From Tubiluchus corallicola (taxonomy: Eukaryota; Priapulida; Priapulimorpha; Priapulimorphida; Tubiluchidae), in contig JAQGDQ010000036.1 of NCBI GenBank assembly GCA_030141605.1, positions 620,001-684,000 on the forward strand: a DNA stretch of 64,000 bases, given 5' to 3'. Position numbers and translations under genes: made by a program. Positions 12,644 to 22,560 of this stretch are shown piece by piece. The notes below the pieces were generated by a model, which saw only the letters and a list, made by a program, of their open reading frames with translations, made no database searches and was not told the DNA's origin. Each line of letters starts with the position of its first letter. Positions within the stretch are counted from its first letter, which is position 1.

Positions 12644-15600
12644 CAAAACTAACAGTAATGCTACTTACATTTCCAATTGAGTAAAAGCTTCAGCATTGTT
12701 TTGGCCAATTAGAATACCCCACATCAGCATTTACCTTGGTAAAGGAATGTTCTGCAAATAAGGATATCCTTCTGTACGAAACGATGGCGCCTCTATGGGT
12801 ATATGATCAACAACATAAACATCCTCAAGAAGTAACAATGGCTTACCATCTACAGAATTCAGGTCGAGATTGACGCACTGGGATGTCACTGGAGTTTTTG
12901 CTTTAGACGAGGTGCTTAAAGTGTAGTTAACAGTAGGACCACTAATTCCCAGTAAATCTGCAAGTTCTTGAGTGCAGAAGCTATGTGAAGAGCCAGAATC
13001 CAACAAAACAAATGTATCTGTTGAGCCATTCACGTTTACTCCTACTATAGCTATATAAGCTTCTATGTTCTTCTGGATGCTAACACATGCTTTGACCTGA
13101 TGATCAATGGATGCAGGAGTTGAAACTAGTTTAGGTGCAGGTGCTGATGTTGTAGTATTCACGTCCACGTGCAGCAGTCCAGAATGTTCTTTGTTGCAAC
13201 CTGGAGCAGTACACTTATACACTTATATGGGGCAGTCCTTCCTGTAATGTCTTCCTAGCAGACATTTTTCGCACAGTTTGTTGTCCTTAACTGTCTTGAG
13301 ATGCTCATCCATGCTCAATTTCCTGAAATCTAGACAAAAGACGAGGCGGTGGTCAGATTTACAAAGAATGCATGGCTTGTACAGTGGCTTAGCAGTCACA
13401 CCACAACTGAATGATTTTTCTCTTTATGCTTCTTTGCAAAACTTTGCGCTAGTTTGCCAGCTTTATCATACAATGGATCTGTAGCATCATCTGCAGCATT
13501 CTTCATGAATTCGACCAAATCGCAGAACTTTGGACACACTCCTCTTGTTTTCTTTGCTTCCAGTGCGAACTTTTTCCACTTCTGTTTAAGGAAAAACTGC
13601 AGGCGGCATACTATGTTAATAATGCATTGCTGGTGGTTTACTTCGGAGAACATGCCCATCTGCTGAACTGAACTGTTGGCATTACCTAGGTCGTCAGCTA
13701 ATTTTCGCAAATCCTCTGAAGACTTCACTGCTTTACCATATCTAAGTTCATTTATGATACTGTCTGCTATAATATTCACATCACCGAATCTCTCTTTCAG
13801 CAGTTCGTTTGCTAACTTGTAGCCCTTGTCGCCACCAACCAGAATGCAATTGCATCATTGGCTGGTCCCGTGGTATACTGAAGCAGTCTGGATAAGTTTA
13901 CTTCACTCTTCACAGGTGCACTATGAACACTTTCATCAAAAACTGCAGTAAAGCTTAGGTATTTGTTTGGATTACCATCATGGACCTCCAGTTCCAATTT
14001 CGGTAAATTCATATATTCCAAAAAGTCAGCTGCCCTACTAGTGAAGGTAGATTCTTGTTTAGTCGGTTCCCCTGACGGTAATGATGATTACTTTAGCAAT
14101 AATTTAGCACTTTTTAAACACTGTAGGTAGCTAGCCAAAATGTCATCATGATACCTGTCACTATCAGCAATCTCTTGTTCAACCTTTAAGTGAATATGAA
14201 ATTTGTCATGAATTTTCTCAAAGTCCACGAACAGCTTCTTCACTTTGTCCCGTGTGACCTATATTATTTAAATTGTATTTTGAGCAATTAAGCAAAAATC
14301 TCACTTCTAGTCGCTTAGGCTGCCATATTGTAGAGGCATATGCAAATCATTTAATGCATGCAGATGATGTGTGTTTGTTGGCAACAACTATTCAAGCATT
14401 GCAAAAACTGTTAGACATCTGTGTGAAATATGCAGATGAACATGATATTAAAATTAATGATGATAAGACTAAATCGACTACTATTAAATCGAGCAATATA
14501 TCACAGTTTGGCACATTATTCCTAAACAGTAAGGCTATAAAAACCTTTGATAAAGAAAAGTACTTTACCTTACTTAGGGCACATTATATCATGTGCTAAT
14601 AAAGATGACCAAGACATTCTCCAGCAGCGGTCCTTATTTTGTTGCAATACGCAAATTTAGTTACTGTTCCGTTCATGTAAAGAATTTTTTTTTCAATTCT
14701 TATGTACGAACTTTTACTGCATGGCTGCCTGGCGCAACTACTATAACTTGTATGGTTTAAAAGTTGCTTATAATTCATCGTTGTGCAAACTTTTTAATCA
14801 TCCATTATTTGATGCTTGTGCTAGAACGCTGCGTGTAAACTATGGATTAATTTATTTTGATGTTGTGCCTATAGTCCACAGAAAAGGTTAAATAGTAATC
14901 AAAATCAATTATGTAAGTGCATAGTAAACTGACATAGCGTTTACATCTCCTATTAAAAGAAATTGGTGTGCAATTTTATACTGTAATTAACTCGATTTTT
15001 GTTGAATGTAATATTGTTCCCTTAACTCATTATCATTGTGTAACTTTTTTCACTGTAACTGCCTCATTTATTCATCGTTATTAATTTTTTGTCATTTTCT
15101 TAATTTTCTGTTTTTTTTAGTAATTTGAGTGTAAATGTGTGATGTTGCATTTTGTAAAATGAACTGTGGTTTGCAATAAAAATATCATATCATATCATAT
15201 CACTGAGGGAGGGAAGGACAGTAGAAGGGGAGAGAATGAACCCATAAATGTAAAACATAAAAAAGTGGTATTAACAATTTCTTTGTTGAAAAACGCGAAA
15301 CCTAAAATTCTTTTTAATACCAAAGATGCTATAAAAATTAATATTTCTAATAAATGGAATGGATTGCGAACTTACAAACTCAGTACGTGCAAAACTGCTA
15401 CTGGTTGTTATAAAAAAACCGAATAATTACAATTTGCAAAAATTCATTGTAACATTCTATTACTTATAACTAGCCATGCCCCATAAAAGACTAGACGGTA
15501 TAGCGTAATGGAAAATATATACGTCTGCTTTATGTCTTGGAGACCCATGATTTGTTTCCGCAGCCTGGTTATACCAAAGCTCAGAAAATGTCATCTGCTC

Positions 15601-18204
15601 TGGCGCATGGTGTTTAACGTAAATAGGGCTAATAATAATAATCTCTGTTATGTAGTTGTAGGAGTGTTATTTCCAGTTGTTGAAAAGGTTTTTGCTTTGT
15701 TAGGATTTTCCACTAATTGGGAACTGATCTGAATCAATCTTACCACCGTCACCACTACATCATAACCATCATTCTCGATGTTTTCGTATTCATTATTATC
15801 ATCATCATTACACCATTGTCTATCTTCATCACCATCACCATCGTTATCATCACCATCAAGAGGTACAGTTCTCACTCCATACTGTGAGCCTCACGCGTAA
15901 AACCAAACTATACTTATGCAGGACGTTTCTGTCCAGTGATATCATTAGCCGTCACTGCCATCTTCTTATCTCAGTTTCACAATTTTTGTAAAAAAAATTG
16001 GAAAATTTGCATGATGAGACCTTTCATTTTTTGCTGAGAAAACTCGTAAATGTACCTACATTGATGGGATAATCACGGATAAAATTTTAGCTGCCACGCA
16101 CTATTAATTATTGTATAATGTTTTATGAACCGTTTAATAAATCAGGCTTTTCTAGTACCTTTTATAGAGAGAAAGTTCTTTATTTTCTAATTGAAACAAT
16201 TAATTTATACTGAGATATAGAAATGCTTTCTTTTTCATTTAGTATCAAATCTTCAGTACCAAATTTTCCCAGTACCAAATTTTTCCTTGTACCATATTTT
16301 CCTAGTACCAAAACTTCCTTGTACCAATATTTCGTAGTACTAAACAATCCTCGTACCACATTTTTCCTAGTACCAAAAATTCCTTCGTATCAAAATTGTC
16401 TGTACCAAGCTTATCTGTACCAAACTTACTTGTACCAAAGCTTCCTACATTGTTACAGAGACATGTATACTGTATAGCACGTTATTGTGTCAACTGTTAA
16501 TGACTGTTTATATTGTTTTCATGAAATACTTTCAAAAATGCACCTACCATAGAAAATTAAAAAACACTCGGCCAGGCTGAGCAGATATTCACACGCATTG
16601 TACAATTTCTTGAGAAACTTTGCTGTCATAGCACGGAATAATTCTTGATGTCAAGAATAAATGCAATTAATAAAAATTCCGCAGTAAAGAAATAAAACTG
16701 TAGGATTTTTTGCCTCAATAATCAGTTTTTCGTTTGCTTGTAATTAATCATAGGAAGTAGTCGAGCAAGCATGGTGGGCCATTTGTTGCGTAATCGGAGC
16801 CCCTCTCATTGCTGCTACTGCAGGAAAATGCGGCTCATTTTGGTATGCTACCAACGCAGGGCTGATAATTGGTGCGGTATGTTATTTCTTTTTGTAACGC
16901 TTTAAAATATAAATCCAAATAATTATAATTTGTAATTTGTTGAGTTTATAATCACATTACATTATAATCACATTCATACGCATGTATTAAATACCTTCAT
17001 GTCCACCCCACCTTACCGATCAGGATGATCGGCTCAGTACAAAAAATCTTAAAAATTCGTCACAACAGTTTTTCTTTGAACACCATAAAGGACAAGAAAA
17101 GGGGGCACCTGAAGTAGGTTTCAAAAAGTTCGCCTTAAAAATTATACTATTTTACAGCAATTTTATGCATATATCGTGCTCGCATTAAAAGGAATTTTTG
17201 TTTGTTTTCATTTTAAATCTCCCGCGATACTGTTCCGACGGCACCATTACATGACGTCACTCACGCAAACGTGAATGAGGGGAAGAAAAAGTAATGTTGA
17301 ATTATGTCCAAAAAACTTTCCATGCAATCTATATTACTTAGCGTTTCGCTTATCTGCTGGAAAGACATATGATATGTAGAAACAATAATTTAAAATGTTC
17401 GTGCCACTTCGTAAAATGTCGCTGGCTCACCCTTCAGGGTGCGCCACTCACTAACCAAAAGCATATTTTTAGTCTTATTGACAAGATACAATAATTTAAA
17501 ATCTTAATTACTTAGTAACATGTGTGCTACGAATGCTCTGATTATTTTTTCAAACTTCACGCGATGTTATCTAAACTTGTATCAAACGACGTACCATTAA
17601 AATGGCTGCGCCTAACGGTCTTCCCAGGAGTTTAAATTTACATGTTTTATACATCGTTACTACCGACGCAAGACCTGCATGCAAAAAGACAGTATGTAAG
17701 TGGTATAAAATTTCAAGACGAATTTCTTAAGCTTTATGCAAACTCTCTATATTTCATATATACATAGATTATAGCACTCTTACTTCCTTCAACGATAGTG
17801 CTAGCCAAGCTGAAACATTCCCATTAATTTAATACAAAATCGCTCTACAGATCAAGAATTTAAGAAGCTATCATGACGTCAAAGATCCAAGCCCCTGCAT
17901 GCATCAGTAGCTCAGAAACGCTTTTCAGTAGCAATGAATATGTATGACAAAATCTTACTGTATTAGAGTCTATGAACTTGATTATTCTAATTTTACAGTT
18001 TTATGTGTTTTTATTTTGTAGATTCTTGGTTTCATCGCACTGTTTGCTTTCATTGTTGGAGCAATATTGGCACTTTTGGCTTGGAAAGCAGTTGGATTTG
18101 CAATGCAAGTACACGAGACCCATAGCACACAACAAACTACCGTCACTGTGGTCAGCAGTAGCCAGCAACCACCGCCAACATACGATAACGCAACGAAATA
18201 CTAG
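7481..18204 (+). CDS. MARVEL-domain (plasmolipin/MAL-like) four-pass membrane protein, complete, 179 aa
   Basis: Four exons, all junctions phase 0: 7481-7540, 9249-9422, 16754-16876 and 18022-18204 (stop tag). Donors are gtaagt, gtgagt, gtatgt; acceptors are ttgcag, catag, tgtag. The start is the ATG in MAINTFYIRNLNGICRLVQF; a tttttcag at 7463-7470 suggests a 5'UTR exon further upstream. Hydrophobic segments lie at about residues 14-34, 44-67, 83-104 and 111-141, the usual MARVEL spacing. A VPW motif before segment 3 resembles plasmolipin/CMTM proteins. The tail ends in PPPTYDNATKY, giving a PPxY motif (about residues 170-173) of the kind bound by WW domains, for example of Nedd4-type ubiquitin ligases. 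Family members organise membrane microdomains and vesicle traffic; the exact role here is unknown. It is the downstream member of a tandem pair with the gene ending at 2705. The first 20 codons are the least certain part, but splice sites and hydrophobicity fit. Confidence 0.85.
7541..9248. other. Intron 1 of the second MARVEL gene
   Basis: GT-AG intron (donor gtaagt, acceptor cattgcag). It contains a short pyrimidine-rich run of tctcatctcg-like units at about 8075-8150. Nothing else is recognised. Confidence 0.7.
9472..9547 (+). repeat. Near-perfect hairpin, 30-bp arms, 16-base loop
   Basis: Left arm 9472-9501 and right arm 9518-9547 are reverse complements at 28 of 30 positions. The loop itself pairs (gactg/cagtc). 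It lies 50 bases into intron 2 of the second MARVEL gene. It could be a small-RNA precursor, a cruciform, or the collapsed ends of a small fold-back element. Confidence 0.85.
10619..12061 (+). pseudogene. Degenerate non-LTR retrotransposon ORF1
   Basis: An open stretch at about 10619-11101 contains NFYTDEQSEEAKALL, reminiscent of the 'Y-t-dE-i-eAK-lL' segment of ORF1 in CR1/Daphne-type LINEs. At 11380-11460 a frame reads LKRLQSVQQDLAHL, a heptad-like continuation. At 11787-12059 HLRRVFVTRLDPYTTV, SSFIINCRSNKERD and PELWPVGTLIKPYY resemble the C-terminal domain of the same ORF1 type. Frameshifts and stops separate the blocks. It may be the 5' part of the element whose RT tail lies at 14259-15203. 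The family name is from memory and tentative. Confidence 0.55.
12548..12642 (+). repeat. (AAT)n microsatellite, about 32 units, uninterrupted
   Basis: Ninety-five bases of pure ataata. The pure state suggests recent expansion and likely length polymorphism. Frames across it give meaningless poly-Ile or poly-Tyr. Confidence 0.98.
12731..14258 (-). mobile_element. BEL/Pao-type LTR retrotransposon fragment: gag and aspartic protease, broken
   Basis: Read on the minus strand from 14258: a charged helical gag start (VTRDKVKKLFVDFEK), the conserved LPKLELEV-DG-P block near 14010, the rest of gag (13779-13396), a retroviral-type Cys/His knuckle near 13240-13300 (CEKCL..H..DCP), then a protease with catalytic LLDSGSSHSF near 12985. 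Frameshifts and a stop separate the blocks, and RT, RNase H, integrase and both LTRs are absent. A dead fragment within the MARVEL intron, antisense to the gene. Confidence 0.8.
14259..15203 (+). mobile_element. LINE (CR1/jockey-like) 3' end: truncated reverse transcriptase with (ATATC)n tail
   Basis: From about 14270 the frame reads LYFEQLSKNL..RLGCHIV..YANHLMHADDVCLLA. The HADD stands at the YADD catalytic box of non-LTR reverse transcriptases, with the Tyr replaced. After frameshifts the thumb region follows (DDQDILQQR near 14605, KVAYNSSLCKLF near 14760). It ends at ccaataaa-like gcaataaaaatatcatatc, a run of ATATC at about 15180-15203 typical of CR1-like 3' ends. The 5' side abuts the BEL/Pao fragment at about 14258. 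Confidence 0.75.
15490..15645 (+). repeat. tRNA-derived SINE remnant
   Basis: Perfect A box tagcgtaatgg at 15501-15511, a tRNA-like middle acgtctgctttatgtcttgg, then a decayed B box gatttgtttcc at 15549-15559. A non-tRNA body follows and the end is gctaataataataat. This matches the plan of a tRNA-derived SINE with a simple-repeat tail. Confidence 0.55.
16241..16450 (+). repeat. 'gtaccaaa' minisatellite
   Basis: About eleven copies of a 16-20 base unit built on gtaccaaa plus t-rich filler ending tcc or ctt (for example agtaccaaattttccc). Units vary in length and spacer. Related motifs occur singly at 190-235 and 10310-10335. It resembles the subterminal arrays of fold-back elements elsewhere in the window. 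Confidence 0.85.
16980..17900 (-). repeat. Dispersed repeat in MARVEL intron 3, partner of 1000-1230
   Basis: The part at 17380-17590 reads in reverse complement like 1000-1230 (gcgtgaagtttgaaaaaat, cattcgtagcac, gtggcacgaac then attttaaattatt). The surrounding bases to 16980 and 17900 are AT-rich with short GC-richer islands (tgacgtcactcacgc at 17251). Boundaries are not clear. It lies in the GT-AG intron 16877-18021. Confidence 0.4.
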
Positions 18205-18631
18205 CATGAGTCATGATGAATTTATGAACAAAACAGATTTGTTCATGCAATGTATAGACGCCCATTTATGCTTTTCAGATCATTTCTCAAGTTTGCGAAC
18301 AAACTTGAACATTATGTCTAATTAAATGGAAGTTTGCAACTTGGTTTGTAATATTTACAGATTAAGTACAAAATTCTTAATTAGATTAAAATCGAAACTC
18401 TAATCACTACAGTGTTAAACTGTGACAAGTGTAAAACTAGCGGGAAAAGCAGAAAACTTTAAAAATATGAATTTACAATATTGTAGTTAAGAGCGCTATT
18501 ATATTTTAATTGTGTTAAATGAAACTGAAAAAGTAATTCGATTTTTATAGATTTAGATAATGTAGATTTACATAGACGTTTTGTGCACGCGAGTGGACGC
18601 ACTTATGATAGCAACATGTGAAACTTGAATG

Positions 18632-19632
18632 TAGGTAAAATGGCACAGGTAAAAATGACACTAGATAAATGTTATAGAAAAAAGTAGCTCAAATAGAAAA
18701 GCAGGTAAGAATGGCACACGAAAATGGCACAGGAAAAATGGCTCGGTAAAATGGCACAGGAAAAAATAGCACAAATGGGAAAGTAGATAAAAATGAAAGA
18801 CATAGTAAAATGTGTTTAGGTTTAGGGTTACAGTGTGGGATAATTATTTTAGTTATTCTTACCTCTGCTAAGGAAGTTATGCTTCAACACAGTTTGTTTG
18901 TATGGCTGTTTTTTTGTTTGTTACGGCAGTAAGCTTATTACGCAAAAACTATCTAACAGATTTCCAAGAAATTTTCTGAAGAAAGACGAGTACAGCGTGC
19001 CAATATGGGAATCTGCTCACCGATTTCTTTTTCGCAAAACTTGACTGAACACCACATACAAAACATTAGTGAAGCACTTCGTGAAGGTCTCAGAGGGAGT
19101 GCCTAGTACTTTTTTGTAATCTCCACCTGGACGAACAACTACGAGCTAGTTCCAGTTTCAACAGATTCTCGCTTGTAGAGTTGCGTAATGCTGTCTATAA
19201 ACCTTGCTTGTTAATCTGTATAGCCTTACAAAGTGACTTGGTATGTAAATACCTATATATTTCTCGTTCTATTACCGTCTCATTATTAATTATAAATCTA
19301 TTTAAGGAACAAATATTCTGTGAGTCTTTTCCTAGTATATATAATACTAAAACAGATACATTTTTGCTTTGTTTGCTTGTTTATCTTTGTGTTAATTTTT
19401 TTAATCAAAAGAATCAGACGAATAAGTGTAGAATTGTCCAGCTTTGGCGGAGATTGCTTCCCACTGAGCGCATTCTGGTTTTGTTATAGAAATCAACTGC
19501 ATCAAAATAACATAATTATGTGCCATTGTTTTCTTACCTTGCCTTTTGAGCCATTTTTCCTGTGCCATTTTTACCTACTTTTCCATTTGTGCTATTTTTA
19601 CTGCTAAAATTTTTCCCGTGTCATTTTTACCG
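18632..19632. mobile_element. Fold-back element with 'aaaatggcacagg' terminal arrays
   Basis: The left array at 18632-18795 has about eight variants of aaaatggcacagg in direct order. The right array at 19519-19632 has the reverse complement (cctgtgccatttttacc and variants). The unique middle contains a repeat core at 18864-18985. It lies about 430 bases after the MARVEL stop. A solitary related pair of units lies at about 61120-61150. No transposase is present. Confidence 0.75.
18864..18985 (+). repeat. Widespread 'tctgctaaggaagttatg' repeat core
   Basis: The order tctgctaaggaagttatg, gtttgtttgtatggctgt, ttgtttgttacggcagtaag, ttacgcaaaaactatc, agatttccaagaaatttt resembles a short repeat core that I recall from many animal genomes (form: gccaaggaggttatg ... 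tttgtttgtt ... ttacgcaaaaa ... gatttc-atgaaattt). Here it is the middle of a fold-back element. Confidence 0.5.
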
Positions 19633-20429
19633 CGCACCGTGAAGCTTATGCTGCTAGAGCACAAGGGTGCATGTGGAATCCAGTGAGAATAATTTTTGTG
19701 AAATCTCACGCGGGGCGGGTTGTTTTGCTACTCGCACAGCCCCCTTTAATCGAAATTTGGTGTTTTCAAAAAAATCAATCTCCTAAATTTCGTATTTTTA
19801 GAAAAGTTCACAAGAAATCATAAGTCAGGTTCACTGTACGTCTTCTTTGCAATACTTATGAAATCTATATACAATTTGAGTTTTTGTGGGTGTGCGTGGA
19901 AGACTTGTGCGCGACACGCAAGACTACAGCTGAGTCTGCGCGGTTAACGATAGCTTTGTAGTACAAACCACCAGAGCTCGAGTATTTCGTGTCCAAACAC
20001 CTGTCACTTAGGCATAGTGCAATGACAAGTTATCAGTAAGGAATGCAGAAAAGTTTGCAGGATTGATCCCAAATCAAACGACGTCTAGACTGACAAGGAT
20101 TTAGCAATGAATCAGTTAGCCGTCCTCTGGCTCGAAAATATATGCATAATTAACTGTTCATGCTGACATGGTTCTATTCTTAGATTATTCAAATTAATGG
20201 AACGAGTGATAAAGCGTTATATATTTGTTAGTAGCTACGCGTTTTTCGAGTTAGTCAACTCTCACTGCAATATTTGTCTTACCAGGTCCAGGTAATAAAC
20301 TATTAATTTTAAATTTCAGAAATACTTGGATATAACTGACAGCTTCAGTGTTCCTGTCGGCCACTTGTTTTTCTTTCTCTTTTTTTGTTATAAGCCATTT
20401 TATTTAGTCATTTTAGAGTACCGTAATGT

Positions 20430-22560
20430 AAGAAAAATGATGCACTATGTAACTGGCTAATGTAGGGTTGATCATGGTTTATGTTTAGGTCTTGTAACAG
20501 TCCGTCTGTGCTCTAATTATTGAACTGGGTCAGTTACGTGGTATGAGTACAGCCGGGCCTGACTAATGCATTTTCTGACCAGACAAGGTAACTAGGTTCC
20601 CGCTTACAATTTATATTCACTTCGGGAAAATAAGTGAACAACTTAATTAATATGCATAATATGTACCCTCTGTAGAAGTCTTGTAACGGGACAGACTCTT
20701 TCCTACCTTTTTTTACCAAACAAATTTACTTTCCTCCAGAAAACATTTTCTCAGAACTGCCGTTTCCCACAATTTTTTCCCAGAACCATCACTTCATAGA
20801 AAATAAAATTCACAGAAAATTTAATAAAGCCCAGTTAGGTAATGCGCAATAAAAAGTAGTTTATTTTTTAACTACATGTATTGATTAATGTGAATCATAT
20901 AACCAACAAATTTGGTCAACTCGTTAAGGCAAGAAAGTAGATTTGTAGTAGTATTGTTGTATCAGAACAGTTGTATTGTTGTATTCTGATTTGTTGTATC
21001 AGAACAGGTACGTAGCGAGTCATGTTGATCTTTGCATATACGAACGTAATAGTGAGTTATCTCGGGATGTGCATTGCTACCAAAGTTAAACAACGCAAAA
21101 CTTGGCAACTAATTTGTTGGGATACGGCTTAGGAATGTCACTCTTGAGGCTTGGGCGGCTACTTTTACCATGATTCCGAATTAATTCTTGGTGTTTAGAG
21201 AAGATGTACGTCCATTAAAATGTGACTGTGACATCATTGTCAATTTAGTATTCACCTTGATAATGAACTAGGATCTGGTCCTACTATAAAAAACTGTAAA
21301 ATCTTGGGAAGGAGCATAATTTACTGGAGTAAATGTTGACACCAAGATATTCACAAAACTATATAGTTCACAAAGTCATGGTATTTTCTATGATTATTTA
21401 TTAAACTGTATTTCAAATCCCATGAAAATCAACTAACGTTGAAGTAATTATATGCAGCAAATGATACAATGCAAACTATTTTGTGAAAATAATTTCATCC
21501 TAAAAACTTGAAATTAGGGCAACGAAGTTTCATAACAAAATTAGAGAAAAATAAGGTAGAAAAATAATGAAACATAAACATTGCGTCATTTTAAGAGATC
21601 TGATTTTAATAGTCATTAGTGAAAGCACTGTAGATAACTAAAGGGGAATAGAAAGAGAAAAAACGAAGGGAGATAGAGAAGTGGGGTGAGAGAAAGGGAC
21701 GGAGGGCAAGGGAGAGTGAGAGGAGAAGAAAGAGGGGGGAGGAAGAGACAAAAGCGTAAAGAAAGACAGACAGAGACAAAGATTAGGAGAGTGGGGGAGA
21801 GACAGGGGAAAAGAGGGATGGGGAGAAAGGGACGGAAAAGGTCAGGGAAGGAGAGAGGCGGAGGAGAGTGGTTAGGAAAGGAGGGAGATAAAGAAGAAGC
21901 AAACAGAGAAAGAGAAGCCGATGGCTTTATCCTACTAAAATACCAGCTTTAGCAATTAAAAAAGTAACAGTGATTTTTCTCTTAAACAGCCTTTCTGGGA
22001 AAATGTTTTTTTCTGTGAAACGAATTCTCTAGTAAAAATATTGTCCGTGAAAAACTTTCTGTTGTTATTTTTTCTGGGAAAAAACGTTCTTTGTTGAGAA
22101 CCTAACCACGTCTGAGGCTGCGTCTGGCTAGATACTCCTGTTAAACCAAACCACAGAATGTAATTTCCGCTACCCTTAAACAAGTTCCATTTATTGAACT
22201 GACCACAGACATACTCACCACAGATCAGTTGTCTGACATTTCAGACTTCAGACAGACCAGGCACGAACTAGATCAGCCCGAGCCAGAACCAGACCCAGAT
22301 CTAGAACAGAAGGAAACTGACAACAATTCACAAACCAATAATTAGATGACACCAAAACCGTGGCAAGGTCATACCATGAGCATAATTATGTTAGTCTGTT
22401 AGGTAATGCATCAGTTTTGTTTATACATAGTGAAGCAAAAGTAATTGTATAATGATCGTTATAATAAAGACAATGGCATTAAATTTGTTACGCACACTGG
22501 CGAATTTTGTGAGTTATTACGTAATGCAGCATTTACGTTACATAATAACCTTTTTGTTGT
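20430..22560. mobile_element. Larger, nested fold-back element related to 5264-6000
   Basis: The left part (20458-20590: ctaatgtagggttgatcatgg, ggtcttgtaacagtcc, gaactgggtcag) and right part (22195-22480: gacagaccaggcacgaac, ccagatctagaacagaagg, ggcaaggtcataccatgag) resemble the arms of 5264-6000. Inside lie degenerate units like ctgggaaaatgt in opposite orientation at 20715-20830 and 21975-22090. The purine tract 21641-21919 is also inside. Boundaries are uncertain. Confidence 0.4.
21641..21919 (+). repeat. Long purine (GA-rich) tract
   Basis: About 280 bases almost wholly A and G on this strand, with scattered single pyrimidines. It is irregular (gaaagagaaa, gggagaaagggac, ggagggagataaag), not a simple repeat. 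Such tracts can form triplex (H-DNA) structures. A frame through it is a composition artefact. Confidence 0.9.

Larger units (their letters stand above)
9423..16753. other. Intron 2 of the second MARVEL gene, a nest of retroelement fragments
   Basis: GT-AG intron of 7331 bases. In order it holds a hairpin (9472), (ACC)-like low complexity (10500-10553), LINE ORF1 remnants (10619-12061), (AAT)n (12548), BEL/Pao gag-protease (12731-14258), a LINE RT tail (14259-15203), a tRNA-derived SINE (15490), CAT-rich low complexity (15735-15860) and the gtaccaaa minisatellite (16241). None of it contributes to the host coding sequence. Confidence 0.75.

Noticed and set aside
12329-12652. Open frames of poly-Tyr and poly-Ile
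   Set aside because: Produced by the (AAT)n microsatellite.
21686-21952. Arg/Gly/Glu-rich 88-codon frame
   Set aside because: Produced by the purine tract.
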